Of a DNA stretch of 36,964 nucleotides, positions 1 to 7,657 are shown one piece after another. Where the stretch lies: the NCBI RefSeq assembly GCF_014653215.1, contig NZ_BNAI01000010.1, forward strand, positions 1 to 36,964, read 5' to 3'. Under the pieces are notes generated by a model. The model searched no databases and was not told where the DNA came from. It saw only the letters and a list, made by a program, of their open reading frames with translations. Made by a program: the position numbers and the translations under genes. The stretch is from Pseudolysinimonas yzui. Lineage in GTDB: Bacteria > Actinomycetota > Actinomycetes > Actinomycetales > Microbacteriaceae. The stretch's first letter is position 1; the number at the start of each line of letters is the position of its first letter.

Positions 1-115
1 CATGTCCACAGCCGAAGCATTGCGCTGCCTCAAACGACGCCTCGCCCGCATCGTCTACAACCACCTGACCACCGACCAAGCCTCCGCGACCGCCCCCCTC
101 GCGGCCGCAGCTTGA
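1..115 (+). CDS. IS110-family transposase, C-terminal fragment (runs off the left edge)
   Basis: The window opens inside a reading frame that ends at the TGA at 113-115. The visible residues include STAEALRCLKRRLARIVY, which matches what I know of the extreme C-terminus of IS110-family (Transposase_20 / DEDD) transposases. The catalytic N-terminal RuvC-like domain and the Tnp_20 serine domain would lie left of the window, so completeness cannot be judged. The stop codon is only 14 bases from the start of the next gene, so any right-end sequence of the element must be very short, or the end has been lost. A TTGACA hexamer (112-117) overlaps the stop codon. Family call is from a short stretch and is moderately secure. 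Confidence 0.7.
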   Translation, partial: MSTAEALRCLKRRLARIVYNHLTTDQASATAPLAAAA

Positions 116-129
116 CATAGGAGAAACTC

Positions 130-582
130 ATGACCCTCACCGCCGCCCTGCAGACCGAAGCCGTCGAGCACTTCGCCGCGAAGCTGCGCTTCGAGACCGA
201 CCCCTCGGATGTGGCCGCCGCGTTCGCCGCCGGCGACGACTTCGTGCTCGTCGACTCCCGGGGGCATGCGCCGTGGCACCAGGGCCGCATCGCGGGAGCG
301 ATCCATCTGCCCCATGCCGAGATCCCCGAGCGGGCGGCCGACCTCATCCCGATCACGACGCCCGTGGTCGTCTACTGCTGGGGCCCCGGATGCAACGGCT
401 CCACCCGGGCGGCGCTGCAGTTCAGCAAGCTCGGGTACGTCGTGAAGGAGATGATCGGCGGTTTCGAGTACTGGGCGCGCGAGGGGCTCGAGATCGTCGA
501 CGATTCGGGCCCGATCACGCGGGCCGTCGACATCCTCACCGCGGCGCGCTCGAGCAGCGGGGCGATCAGCTGCGAGTGCTGA
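130..582 (+). CDS. Rhodanese-like domain protein (single-domain sulfurtransferase)
   Basis: A 150-residue protein consisting essentially of one rhodanese domain. Family hallmarks are visible: the substrate-side motif VDSRGHAPWHQGRIAGAIHL (about residues 37-56) and the active-site loop YCWGPGCNGST, where the first Cys is the expected persulfide-forming residue. The C-terminal GGFEYWAREG is also typical. Such proteins transfer sulfane sulfur to thiophilic acceptors in the cytoplasm; the physiological acceptor cannot be told from sequence. The start is supported by AGGAGA at 119-124. No own promoter fits between the transposase tail and the start, except a TTGACA -35-like hexamer at 112-117 that lies too close, so transcription probably comes from the left. 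No signal peptide. Confidence 0.86.
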   Translation: MTLTAALQTEAVEHFAAKLRFETDPSDVAAAFAAGDDFVLVDSRGHAPWHQGRIAGAIHLPHAEIPERAADLIPITTPVVVYCWGPGCNGSTRAALQFSKLGYVVKEMIGGFEYWAREGLEIVDDSGPITRAVDILTAARSSSGAISCEC

Positions 583-643
583 CCGCGTTTTCTGGATACC
601 GAGCGTGCCTCTGAGAGGCGCTTCGGCATCCGATTCGCCTCTT

Positions 644-675
644 TTGTATACAGAAGGCGGGAATCGGCGTAACGT
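644..675 (+). promoter_or_regulatory. Promoter and probable GntR operator of the prp operon
   Basis: The palindrome TGTATACA (645-652, within TTGTATACAG) stands where the -35 region would be for a -10-like TAACGT at 670-675. The GTG start of the regulator gene follows eight bases later, so the transcript may be leaderless. FCD-type GntR proteins commonly bind short palindromes built on GT..AC halves, so autoregulation by the first gene is a reasonable inference. Upstream, 607-619 (GCCTCTGAGAGGC) is a small inverted repeat after the rhodanese stop that could be a weak terminator. Confidence 0.45.
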
Positions 676-683
676 AGCTCGAC

Positions 684-1352
684 GTGAGGGCGAGCGACCA
701 GGCCTACTCCCGGCTGCGGGAGGAGATCCTGCAGTGGCGGCTGCTGCCGGGCACCCCGCTCTCTGAGATCGAACTCGCCGAGCGGCTCGGCGTCTCGCGC
801 ACCCCGCTGCGCGCCGCCCTCGCCCGCCTCGCCCTCGAAGGGCTCGTCGACACCTCGCGCGGGCGCACCGGCGTGGTCTCCGACGTCTCGGCCTCGAGCA
901 TCACCGACCTGTTCGAGCTGCGCGAGGCCCTCGAGACCCAGGCCGCCCGGCTCGCCGCGCGACGGTGCGACCCTCGCGTGTTCGACGAGCTCGCGACTCG
1001 CTTCGCCGCCGCCCCCGACCTGTTGCGCACCGGCGGCAGCGACGCCTACTACTCGCTCGTCGGCGAATTCGACGCGGCACTCGACGACGCCCTCGGCAAT
1101 CCGGTCTACCGCGGCGCCCTCGACGGGGTGCGGCTGCATCTCGCCCGCGCGCGCCGCATCGCCACCGCCAACCCCGAGCGGCTGGTGCGTTCCGCCGAGG
1201 AGCACCGGCTGATCTGCACCGCCATCCGCGACGGGGATGCCGCGCTCGCTGCCTCCGCGACGACCGTGCACCTCAAGGCATCCCTCACCACCATCATCGA
1301 CACGCTCGCCGCCCGCGACCCCGCGCCGGGCAGCCAGAAAGGCACCGCATGA
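684..1352 (+). CDS. GntR/FadR-family (FCD) transcriptional regulator of the methylcitrate operon
   Basis: A 222-residue regulator starting at GTG. Residues 5-60 form the winged helix-turn-helix ([16 protein letters not shown], then [19 protein letters not shown]), typical of GntR proteins. Residues about 75-210 are the helical FCD ligand-binding domain. The position that is often FHxAL in FCD domains reads FDAAL here, while later His residues (EEHRL, VHLKA) remain; this may alter metal or ligand binding. The stop overlaps the prpD start by four bases (ATGA), so it is translationally coupled to the pathway genes. It likely senses a propionate or methylcitrate-pathway metabolite, which is inferred from context only. 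Well-studied prp clusters use a sigma-54 activator (enteric bacteria) or PrpR (mycobacteria) instead. Confidence 0.88.
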   Translation: MRASDQAYSRLREEILQWRLLPGTPLSEIELAERLGVSRTPLRAALARLALEGLVDTSRGRTGVVSDVSASSITDLFELREALETQAARLAARRCDPRVFDELATRFAAAPDLLRTGGSDAYYSLVGEFDAALDDALGNPVYRGALDGVRLHLARARRIATANPERLVRSAEEHRLICTAIRDGDAALAASATTVHLKASLTTIIDTLAARDPAPGSQKGTA

Positions 1353-2869
1353 AGCTCCACCCCGTTCGCACCTACCGTTCCGACGAGCAGCTCGCGAAAG
1401 AGGATCAGCTCGCCTGGAAGGTGGCGCAGGTCGCGATCGACCCGGTCGCCGTCGAGCCCGACGTCGTCGAGATGATCGTCAACCGCGTCATCGACAACGC
1501 CGCCGTCGCGGTCGCGTCGATCGGCCGGGCGCCCGCGGTCGCCGCGCGCGGGCAGGCGGAGGCCCACCCGGTTGCGGCCGGGGGTGCCGGGTCGACGGTG
1601 TTCGGCGGCACCGTTTTTGGGGTGGGCGGGCGGTTCAGTCCGGAGTGGGCGGCGTTCGCCAACGGGGTCGCCGTGCGCGAACTCGACTACCACGACACCT
1701 TCCTCGCGGCCGACTACTCGCACCCGGGCGACAACATCCCGCCGATCCTCGCGGTCGCGCAGCACGCCGGAATGGATGGTGCGGCCCTCGTGCGCGGCAT
1801 CGCGACGGGCTACGAGATCCAGGTCGACCTGGTGAAGGCGATCTCGCTGCACCGGCACAAGATCGACCACGTCGCCCACCTCGGCCCGTCCGCCGCCGCC
1901 GGCATCGGCACCCTGCTCGGCCTCGACCCCGAGGTGATCTTCCAGGCGGTCGGCCAGGCGCTGCACACGACGACCGCCACCCGGCAGTCGCGCAAGGGCG
2001 AGATCTCCACCTGGAAGGCGTACGCCCCGGCGTTCGCCGGCAAGATGGCGATCGAAGCGATCGACCGGGCGATGCGCGGTCAGACCTCGCCGTCGCCGAT
2101 CTGGGAGGGCGAGGACGGCGTCATCGCCTGGCTGCTCGACGGACCCGAAGGCCGGTACGAGGTGCCGTTGCCCGAGACCGGGGAACCCAAGCGCGCGATC
2201 CTCGACACCTACACGAAGGAGCACTCCGCCGAGTACCAGGCACAGGCCTGGATCGACCTCGCGCGTGACCTGGGCGCCCGGCATCCCGAGCTGCGTGACC
2301 CGGCCAACGTGACGCGCATCGTGCTGCACACCAGCCACCACACCCACTACGTGATCGGGTCGGGCGCAAACGACCCGCAGAAGTTCGACCCCACCGCGAG
2401 CCGCGAGACCCTCGATCACTCGATCCCATACATCTTCGCCGTCGCCCTCCAGGACGGCACCTGGCACCACGTCGACTCCTACCTGCCGTCCCGGGCCGGG
2501 CGCCCCGACACGGTCGAGCTGTGGCACAAGGTGTCGACCGTCGAAGACCCCGAGTGGACGCGCCGGTACCACTCGAACGACTTGCGCCTGAAGGCGTTCG
2601 GCGGTCGCGTCGAGATCGACCTCGCCGACGGCACCCGCATCGTCGACGAGATCGCCGTCGCCGACGCGCATCCGCTCGGGGCCCGGCCGTTCGCCCGCCC
2701 GCAGTACGTCCAGAAGTTCCGCACCCTGGCATCCGGAGTTCTCTCCGACCCCGAGATCGAGCGCTTCCTCGACATCGCCCAGCGGCTGCCGGAGCTGGCG
2801 CCCGACGAACTCGCCGGACTCAACGTCGTCGCCGCCGGGCTCCCCACCCCGCCGAAGGGGCTGTTCTGA
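1349..2869 (+). CDS. prpD: 2-methylcitrate dehydratase (MmgE/PrpD family)
   Basis: A 506-residue MmgE/PrpD protein that dehydrates 2-methylcitrate to 2-methyl-cis-aconitate in propionyl-CoA catabolism. Family features seen include [16 protein letters not shown] (start of the substrate pocket), the [10 protein letters not shown] segment and [20 protein letters not shown] in the C-terminal domain. Length is near the usual 480-500. The ATG at 1349 is chosen because it overlaps the regulator stop (ATGA) and gives the usual N-terminus; the frame is open further upstream but only as a shadow of the regulator gene. The stop overlaps the prpB start (TGATG). Position between a regulator and prpB/prpC makes the methylcitrate role much more likely than other MmgE/PrpD activities. 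Confidence 0.91.
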   Translation: MKLHPVRTYRSDEQLAKEDQLAWKVAQVAIDPVAVEPDVVEMIVNRVIDNAAVAVASIGRAPAVAARGQAEAHPVAAGGAGSTVFGGTVFGVGGRFSPEWAAFANGVAVRELDYHDTFLAADYSHPGDNIPPILAVAQHAGMDGAALVRGIATGYEIQVDLVKAISLHRHKIDHVAHLGPSAAAGIGTLLGLDPEVIFQAVGQALHTTTATRQSRKGEISTWKAYAPAFAGKMAIEAIDRAMRGQTSPSPIWEGEDGVIAWLLDGPEGRYEVPLPETGEPKRAILDTYTKEHSAEYQAQAWIDLARDLGARHPELRDPANVTRIVLHTSHHTHYVIGSGANDPQKFDPTASRETLDHSIPYIFAVALQDGTWHHVDSYLPSRAGRPDTVELWHKVSTVEDPEWTRRYHSNDLRLKAFGGRVEIDLADGTRIVDEIAVADAHPLGARPFARPQYVQKFRTLASGVLSDPEIERFLDIAQRLPELAPDELAGLNVVAAGLPTPPKGLF

Positions 2870-3777
2870 TGCTGCACACCCACGTCACCCCCACCGAGAA
2901 GCGCCGGGCGTTCCGCGCCGGACTCGCCTCCGGCCGCATCCAGCGGTTCCCCGGGGCGTTCACCCCGCTCTCCGCCCGCCTCATCGACGACAAGGGGTTC
3001 GAGGGGGTGTACATCTCGGGGGCCGTCATGGCGAACGAGCTGGGGCTGCCCGACATCGGGTTGACGACCCTCACCGAGGTCGCGCAGCGCGGCGGGCAGA
3101 TCTCCCGCATGACCGACCTGCCGACGCTCATCGACGGCGACACCGGATTCGGCGAGCCGATGAACGTCGCGCGCACGATCCAGGTGCTCGAGGACGCCGG
3201 CGTCTCGGGCGTGCATCTCGAAGACCAGGTGAACCCGAAACGCTGCGGGCACCTCGACGGCAAAGACGTGGTCGACACCAAGACTGCGGTCAACCGCATC
3301 CGGGCCGCCGTGCAGGCGCGCCGCGACCCCGACTTCGTCATCATGGCGCGAACCGACATCCGCGGGGTGGAGGGGCTGCAGGCGTCCCTCGACCGCGCGA
3401 AGGCGCTGCAGGATGCCGGGGCCGACGCGATCTTCGCCGAGGCGATGGCCGACCTCGGCGAGTTCGAGGCGATGCGCGCCGCGGTGCAGGTGCCGATCCT
3501 GGCGAACATGACGGAGTTCGGAAAGAGCGACCTGTTCACGGTGCAGCAGTTGCAGGATGTCGGCGTGAACATGGTGATCTTCCCGGTGTCGCTGCAGCGC
3601 ATCGCGATGGGCGCGATCGAGCGCGGGCTCGACGTCCTCGCCGCGACCGGGACGCTCGTCTCCGAGGTGCCGAGCATGCAGACCCGCGCTCGCCTCTATG
3701 AGCTGGTCGACTACGCCGCCTACGGTGAGTTCGACGCGGACGTTTTCACCTTCGACCTGAGAAACAACAGGAGCTGA
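2869..3777 (+). CDS. prpB: Methylisocitrate lyase
   Basis: A 302-residue isocitrate-lyase superfamily (PEP mutase fold) enzyme that cleaves 2-methylisocitrate into pyruvate and succinate. Visible signatures are SGAVMANELGLPD, the metal-binding DGDTGFGEPMNV, and HLEDQVNPKRCGHLDGK with the catalytic-loop Cys in KRCGH (KKCGH in the best known PrpB). ARTDIRGVEG and FAEAMADLGEFEAM continue the barrel. The ATG shares one base with the prpD stop, indicating coupled translation. Length agrees with PrpB (about 295) and is shorter than isocitrate lyase AceA. The gene ends one base before the prpC start, with an AGGAG ribosome site formed by its own last codons. Confidence 0.93.
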   Translation: MLHTHVTPTEKRRAFRAGLASGRIQRFPGAFTPLSARLIDDKGFEGVYISGAVMANELGLPDIGLTTLTEVAQRGGQISRMTDLPTLIDGDTGFGEPMNVARTIQVLEDAGVSGVHLEDQVNPKRCGHLDGKDVVDTKTAVNRIRAAVQARRDPDFVIMARTDIRGVEGLQASLDRAKALQDAGADAIFAEAMADLGEFEAMRAAVQVPILANMTEFGKSDLFTVQQLQDVGVNMVIFPVSLQRIAMGAIERGLDVLAATGTLVSEVPSMQTRARLYELVDYAAYGEFDADVFTFDLRNNRS

Positions 3778-3778
3778 C

Positions 3779-4900
3779 ATGGCTGAGACAGAGATCAAGA
3801 AGGGCCTCGCGGGCGTCGTCGTCGACACCACGGCGGTCTCGAAGGTCAACCCCGACACCAACTCGCTGCTCTACCGGGGGTACCCGGTGCAAGACCTCGC
3901 CGCGACGTGCACCTTCGAGGAGGTCGCCTACCTGCTGTGGAAGGGCGAGCTGCCCGACGCCGACCAGCTCGAAGGGTTCGAGCGGCTCGAGCGCTCGCGT
4001 CGGCACCTGCCCCACATGGCGAAGGAGGCGATCGACCTGCTTCCCGTCGACGCGCATCCGATGGATGTCGTGCGCACCGCCGTGAGCGCGCTCGGCGCCG
4101 CCGACCCGAACGCCGCCGACGCCGACCCCGAGGCGAACCTCGACAAGGCGATCACGCTGTTCGCGCAGCTGCCGGCGATCGTCGCCTACATCCAGCGTCG
4201 TCGTCGCGGACTCGACCTGGTGGAGCCGCGCGACGACCTCGGCTACTCGGCGAACTTCCTGCACATGACCTTCGGCGAGGTGCCCGACCTGGTCGTGGTG
4301 ACCGCGTTCGACGTCTCGATGATCCTGTACGCCGAGCACTCGTTCAACGCGTCGACGTTCACCGCCCGGGTCGTGACCTCGACGCTGTCCGACCTCTACT
4401 CCGCCGTCGTCGCGGCGATCGGCGCGCTCAAGGGTCCGCTGCACGGCGGGGCCAACGAGGCCGTCATGCACATCTTCGACGAGATCGGCACCGCCGAGGC
4501 GGCCGAAGGGTGGCTGGATGCGGCGCTCGCCGCGAAGCGCAAGATCATGGGCTTCGGACACCGCGTCTACAAGAACGGCGACTCCCGGGTGCCGACGATG
4601 AAGGCATCCCTCGACACCCTCATCGCCGAGTACGACCGCCCCGACTTGCTCGCCCTGTACGAGACCCTCGAGAAGGCGATGGATGACCGCAAGGGCATCA
4701 AGCCGAACCTCGACTACCCGTCGGGCCCGGCGTACCACCTCATCGGCTTCGAGACGGAGCTGTTCACGCCCCTCTTCGTAGCCTCGCGGGTGACCGGCTG
4801 GACGGCGCACATCCGCGAGCAGCTCGAATCCAACGCTCTCATCCGCCCGTTGTCGCAGTACGTCGGACCCGAACAGCGCGAGGTGCCTGAACGCGGTTGA
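3779..4900 (+). CDS. prpC: 2-methylcitrate synthase
   Basis: A 373-residue citrate-synthase-fold enzyme that condenses propionyl-CoA with oxaloacetate. The active-site segments are intact: LHGGANEAVMHIFDEIG (catalytic His), GFGHRVYKNGDSR (second His) and KPNLDYPSGPAYHLIGF (catalytic Asp). The short length matches the PrpC/small citrate-synthase group rather than the 430-residue allosteric type. It begins one base after the prpB stop and is preceded by AGGAG. A propionyl-CoA synthetase (prpE) is not in the window, so propionyl-CoA probably comes from lipid, sterol or amino-acid breakdown or from an enzyme encoded elsewhere. Only 24 bases separate its stop from the next operon. Confidence 0.93.
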   Translation: MAETEIKKGLAGVVVDTTAVSKVNPDTNSLLYRGYPVQDLAATCTFEEVAYLLWKGELPDADQLEGFERLERSRRHLPHMAKEAIDLLPVDAHPMDVVRTAVSALGAADPNAADADPEANLDKAITLFAQLPAIVAYIQRRRRGLDLVEPRDDLGYSANFLHMTFGEVPDLVVVTAFDVSMILYAEHSFNASTFTARVVTSTLSDLYSAVVAAIGALKGPLHGGANEAVMHIFDEIGTAEAAEGWLDAALAAKRKIMGFGHRVYKNGDSRVPTMKASLDTLIAEYDRPDLLALYETLEKAMDDRKGIKPNLDYPSGPAYHLIGFETELFTPLFVASRVTGWTAHIREQLESNALIRPLSQYVGPEQREVPERG

Positions 4901-4912
4901 GCCTGCCGGTGG

Positions 4913-4918
4913 TACCGT
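4913..4918 (+). promoter_or_regulatory. -10 element for a leaderless type III PKS transcript
   Basis: TACCGT fits the actinobacterial TANNNT -10 pattern and lies exactly six bases before the ATG at 4925. That geometry would put the transcription start on or next to the start codon. No Shine-Dalgarno sequence is visible. Read-through from prpC is also possible. Confidence 0.45.
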
Positions 4919-4924
4919 CCGGAC

Positions 4925-5986
4925 ATGTCGCGAATCGTGGCGGTGGCACCGGCGCTTCCGGAGCACAGCTACGCGCAGAGCGACATCACGGCCGAGCTTT
5001 CGGAACTCATCACCCATGACGCGACGAAGCGAGCCGTGCTCGAGCGCTTTCACGCGGCGAGCGGGATCGGCACCCGGCACACCGTGCTGCCGCTCGAGCA
5101 GTACCGCGGCCTGCGGTCATTCGGCGACGCCAACGACATCTGGATCCGGGAGGGCACCGCACTCGCGGCCCGCGCGGTCGCGGCGGCGCTGACGACGGCG
5201 GGGCTCGAGCCCGAGGATGTCGACTACCTCTTCTTCACGTCGGTGACGGGCATCGCGGCACCGTCGATCGACGCGCGGCTCGTGCCCTCGCTCGGGTTGC
5301 GCAGCAACGTCAAGCGCGTGCCGTCGTTCGGCCTCGGCTGCGTCGCCGGCGCCGCCGGGCTGGCGCGCGTGCACGACTACCTGCTCGGGCATCCCGACGA
5401 GATCGCGGTGCTCGTCTCGGTCGAACTGTGCTCCCTCACCCTGCAGCGCGACGACGACTCGGTCGCCAACTTCGTCGCGAGCGGGCTGTTCGGCGACGGG
5501 GCCGCAGCGGTCGTCGTCGCGGGCGCGACCCGAGCCGCCGAGCTCGGCCTGCCCGGCCCCGACATCCTGGGCACCCGTGCGGCGCTCTACCCCGACAGCG
5601 CGTCGGTGATCGGCTGGGACATCGGCGGCACCGGCTTCCGCATCGTGCTCACCGCCGCGGTCTCCGACACGATCGACGCGAACATCGCGGCGGATGTCGA
5701 CGGCCTGCTCGCCGACCACGCCGTCGGGCGCAGCGACGTGTCGGCGTGGGTGGCGCATCCCGGTGGGCCGCGGGTGCTCGAGGCGTTCGAGCGGGGGCTC
5801 GCGCTTTCGCGCGACGACCTCTCGGCATCCTGGCGATCCCTGGACGCCGTCGGCAACCTCTCGTCGTCGTCGGTGCTGCACGTGCTCGCCGACATGCTCG
5901 TGCAACCGGCCGGTACTCACGGCGTGCTGTTCGCGCTCGGGCCGGGCGTCACGAGTGAGTACGTGCTGCTGAGGTGGGCGGCCTGA
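4925..5986 (+). CDS. Type III polyketide synthase, alkylresorcinol-synthase type (SrsA-like)
   Basis: A 353-residue chalcone/stilbene-synthase family enzyme. The catalytic triad is readable: Cys139 in FGLGCVAGAAGLAR, His278 in AWVAHPGGPRVLEAF, and Asn311 in AVGNLSSSSVLHVLADML; the GVLFALGPGVTSEYVLLRW C-terminus is typical. Type III PKSs extend acyl-CoA starters with malonyl-type units and cyclise them. The two following overlapping genes (ICMT-like methyltransferase and FAD monooxygenase) give the same three-gene set as Streptomyces griseus srsABC, which makes methylated alkylresorcinol and alkylquinone phenolic lipids. I therefore infer alkylresorcinol synthesis from a long-chain fatty acyl starter. 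Alternatives are alkylpyrone or tetrahydroxynaphthalene synthesis. The stop shares one base with the next gene's ATG. Confidence 0.86.
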   Translation: MSRIVAVAPALPEHSYAQSDITAELSELITHDATKRAVLERFHAASGIGTRHTVLPLEQYRGLRSFGDANDIWIREGTALAARAVAAALTTAGLEPEDVDYLFFTSVTGIAAPSIDARLVPSLGLRSNVKRVPSFGLGCVAGAAGLARVHDYLLGHPDEIAVLVSVELCSLTLQRDDDSVANFVASGLFGDGAAAVVVAGATRAAELGLPGPDILGTRAALYPDSASVIGWDIGGTGFRIVLTAAVSDTIDANIAADVDGLLADHAVGRSDVSAWVAHPGGPRVLEAFERGLALSRDDLSASWRSLDAVGNLSSSSVLHVLADMLVQPAGTHGVLFALGPGVTSEYVLLRWAA

Positions 5987-6507
5987 TGATCCTCTTCACG
6001 GCGTTCGTGCTGCTCACCGGGGTGGAGCGGCTCGTCGAACTCGTCATCTCGAAGCGCAACGCGGCGTGGGCGTTCGCGCGCGGCGGGGTCGAGTCGGGCC
6101 GGGGTCACTTCCCCGCGATGGTCGCCCTGCACACCGGGCTGCTCGTCGGGGCGCTCGCCGAGGTGTGGCTGCTCGACCGCCCGTTCATCCCGGGTCTCGG
6201 CTGGCCGATGCTCGCGATCGCGCTGCTGTGCCAGGCCGGGCGGTACTGGGTGATCTGGGCGCTCGGCCGGCAGTGGAACACCCGCGTCATCGTCGTGCCC
6301 GGGATGCCGTTGCAGCGCCGCGGACCGTACCGCTGGGAGTGGCTGCGGCATCCGAACTACGTGATCGTCGCCGTCGAAGGCATCGCCCTCCCACTCGTGC
6401 ACTCCGCGTGGATCACGGCGCTCGCGTTCACGGTGCTCAACGCCATCCTGTTGCTGCGCTTCCGCATCCCGGCCGAGGAGCGCGCCCTGCGAGCCGCGGC
6501 ATCCTGA
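5986..6507 (+). CDS. Isoprenylcysteine carboxyl methyltransferase-like membrane methyltransferase (SrsB-like)
   Basis: A 173-residue integral membrane protein of the ICMT/PEMT-like family. It has several hydrophobic helices and the diagnostic C-terminal RRGPYRWEWLRHPNYVIV segment (RGPY...RHPNY), which forms the S-adenosylmethionine site. In the srs pathway the homolog O-methylates the resorcinol ring of a membrane-bound phenolic lipid, so membrane localisation fits. The ATG at 5986 is preferred because it overlaps the PKS stop (TGATG); a GTG at 5974 is in frame and would add four residues. The stop overlaps the next start in the same way. The substrate is inferred from the neighbours, since the family alone does not specify it. 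Confidence 0.82.
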   Translation: MILFTAFVLLTGVERLVELVISKRNAAWAFARGGVESGRGHFPAMVALHTGLLVGALAEVWLLDRPFIPGLGWPMLAIALLCQAGRYWVIWALGRQWNTRVIVVPGMPLQRRGPYRWEWLRHPNYVIVAVEGIALPLVHSAWITALAFTVLNAILLLRFRIPAEERALRAAAS

Positions 6508-7535
6508 TGTCGCTCGACACCGAGGTACTCATCGCCGGCGGCGGCCCGGTCGGTCTCGCGGCGGGGATCGAAGCCCGGATGGCCGGACTCGACGTCACCG
6601 TCGTGGAACCGCGCGACGGGCCGATCGACAAGGCCTGCGGCGAGGGACTCATGCCCGGCGCGCTCCCGGAGCTCGCCCGCCTCGGGATCGACCCCGACGG
6701 GATGCCGTTCCACGGGATCGCGTACACCGACGGAACGCGTCGCATCGAGCACCGGTTCGACGGCGGACCGGGTCGCGGGGTGCGCCGCACGGTGCTGCAT
6801 GCCGCACTGCGCGACCGGGCTGTCGCCGCGGGGGTGCGGTTCCACGAGGGCCGGGTCGACGCGGTGCATCAGCGCGCGGGCTTCGTGGAGGCCGTCGGGT
6901 TACGCGCGGCGTGGTTGCTCGGGGCCGACGGCCTGCACTCCGCGGTCGCTCGGGAGGTGGGGCTCGCCCTGCCGCCGCCCCGGGGTCGGCGTCGCTTCGG
7001 GCAACGCCGGCACTACGCGCTTCCGCCGTGGTCGGAGTTCGTCGAGGTGCTGTGGACGCCCGCGGGGGAGTTCTACGTGACCCCGGTCGCCGACCGCGTC
7101 GTCGGGGTCGCGCTGCTCGCACGACGGGGGGAGCATTTCGACGAGGCGCTCGGGGTTGCACCCGGTCTCGCCGAACGGCTGCGCGGCGTCGAGGCGGCGA
7201 GCGAGCTGCGCGGCGCCGGCCCACTGCGGCAGCGCACCCTGGCCCGGGTCGCCGGTCGGGTGCTGCTCGTCGGCGACGCCTCCGGCTACGTCGACGCGCT
7301 CACCGGCGAGGGGCTGCGGATCGGGTTCGCGCAGGCCCGCGCCGCGGTCGCCGCGATCGACGCCGACCGGCCGAAGGACTACGAGGCGGCGTGGGAACGC
7401 GAGACCCGCGACTTCCGGCGACTCACCGGCGCCCTCGTGCGCCTCGCCTCGTCGCCACTGCGCGGTGCCGTCGTCCCCGCCGCGTCGCGTCTGCCGGGCG
7501 TCTTCGCCGGCGCCGTCGAGCGTCTCGCCCGCTGA
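6507..7535 (+). CDS. FAD-dependent monooxygenase / geranylgeranyl-reductase-like oxidoreductase (SrsC-like)
   Basis: A 342-residue flavoprotein of the PHBH/GGR fold. It has the N-terminal dinucleotide motif AGGGPVGLAAGIEARMAG (residues about 9-26), CGEGLMPGALPELARLGI, the DG motif GADGLHSAVARE and the GD motif LLVGDASGYVDALTGEGLR that binds the FAD ribityl chain. No signal peptide. In srsABC the corresponding enzyme hydroxylates the methylated alkylresorcinol, which then becomes a quinone, and that is the favoured role. It is translationally coupled to the methyltransferase gene (TGATG) and is the last gene of the operon; a palindromic element lies 24 bases behind the stop. Confidence 0.82.
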   Translation: MSLDTEVLIAGGGPVGLAAGIEARMAGLDVTVVEPRDGPIDKACGEGLMPGALPELARLGIDPDGMPFHGIAYTDGTRRIEHRFDGGPGRGVRRTVLHAALRDRAVAAGVRFHEGRVDAVHQRAGFVEAVGLRAAWLLGADGLHSAVAREVGLALPPPRGRRRFGQRRHYALPPWSEFVEVLWTPAGEFYVTPVADRVVGVALLARRGEHFDEALGVAPGLAERLRGVEAASELRGAGPLRQRTLARVAGRVLLVGDASGYVDALTGEGLRIGFAQARAAVAAIDADRPKDYEAAWERETRDFRRLTGALVRLASSPLRGAVVPAASRLPGVFAGAVERLAR

Positions 7536-7558
7536 GCCCCGCCCGACTCGGTGCCGGA

Positions 7559-7625
7559 TCGACTAATCCGCCAATCTCGAGCCGGTCGACCGCGCAATCC
7601 GCCACAATTGTGACGGATTAGTCGA
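7559..7625. repeat. Composite palindrome between convergent genes (probable two-way terminator or intergenic repeat)
   Basis: A perfect 12-bp inverted repeat, TCGACTAATCCG (7559-7570) and CGGATTAGTCGA (7614-7625), encloses a second near-perfect 24-bp palindrome centred on CACAATTGTG (7597-7620). The AATCCGCCA word occurs twice. Immediately after it, a 12-bp unit (GACACGCCGACC) is repeated in tandem at about 7624-7647. It lies between the stops of two convergent genes, where a bidirectional terminator is expected. The AT-rich core is unusual for a simple terminator and could also be a protein-binding site. Confidence 0.6.
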
Positions 7626-7657
7626 CACGCCGACCGACACGCCGACCGACCGCACCT

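Noticed and set aside
4901-4924. Operator or terminator between prpC and the polyketide synthase gene
   Set aside because: The 24 bases hold only a -10-like box; I see no inverted repeat or hairpin of useful length.
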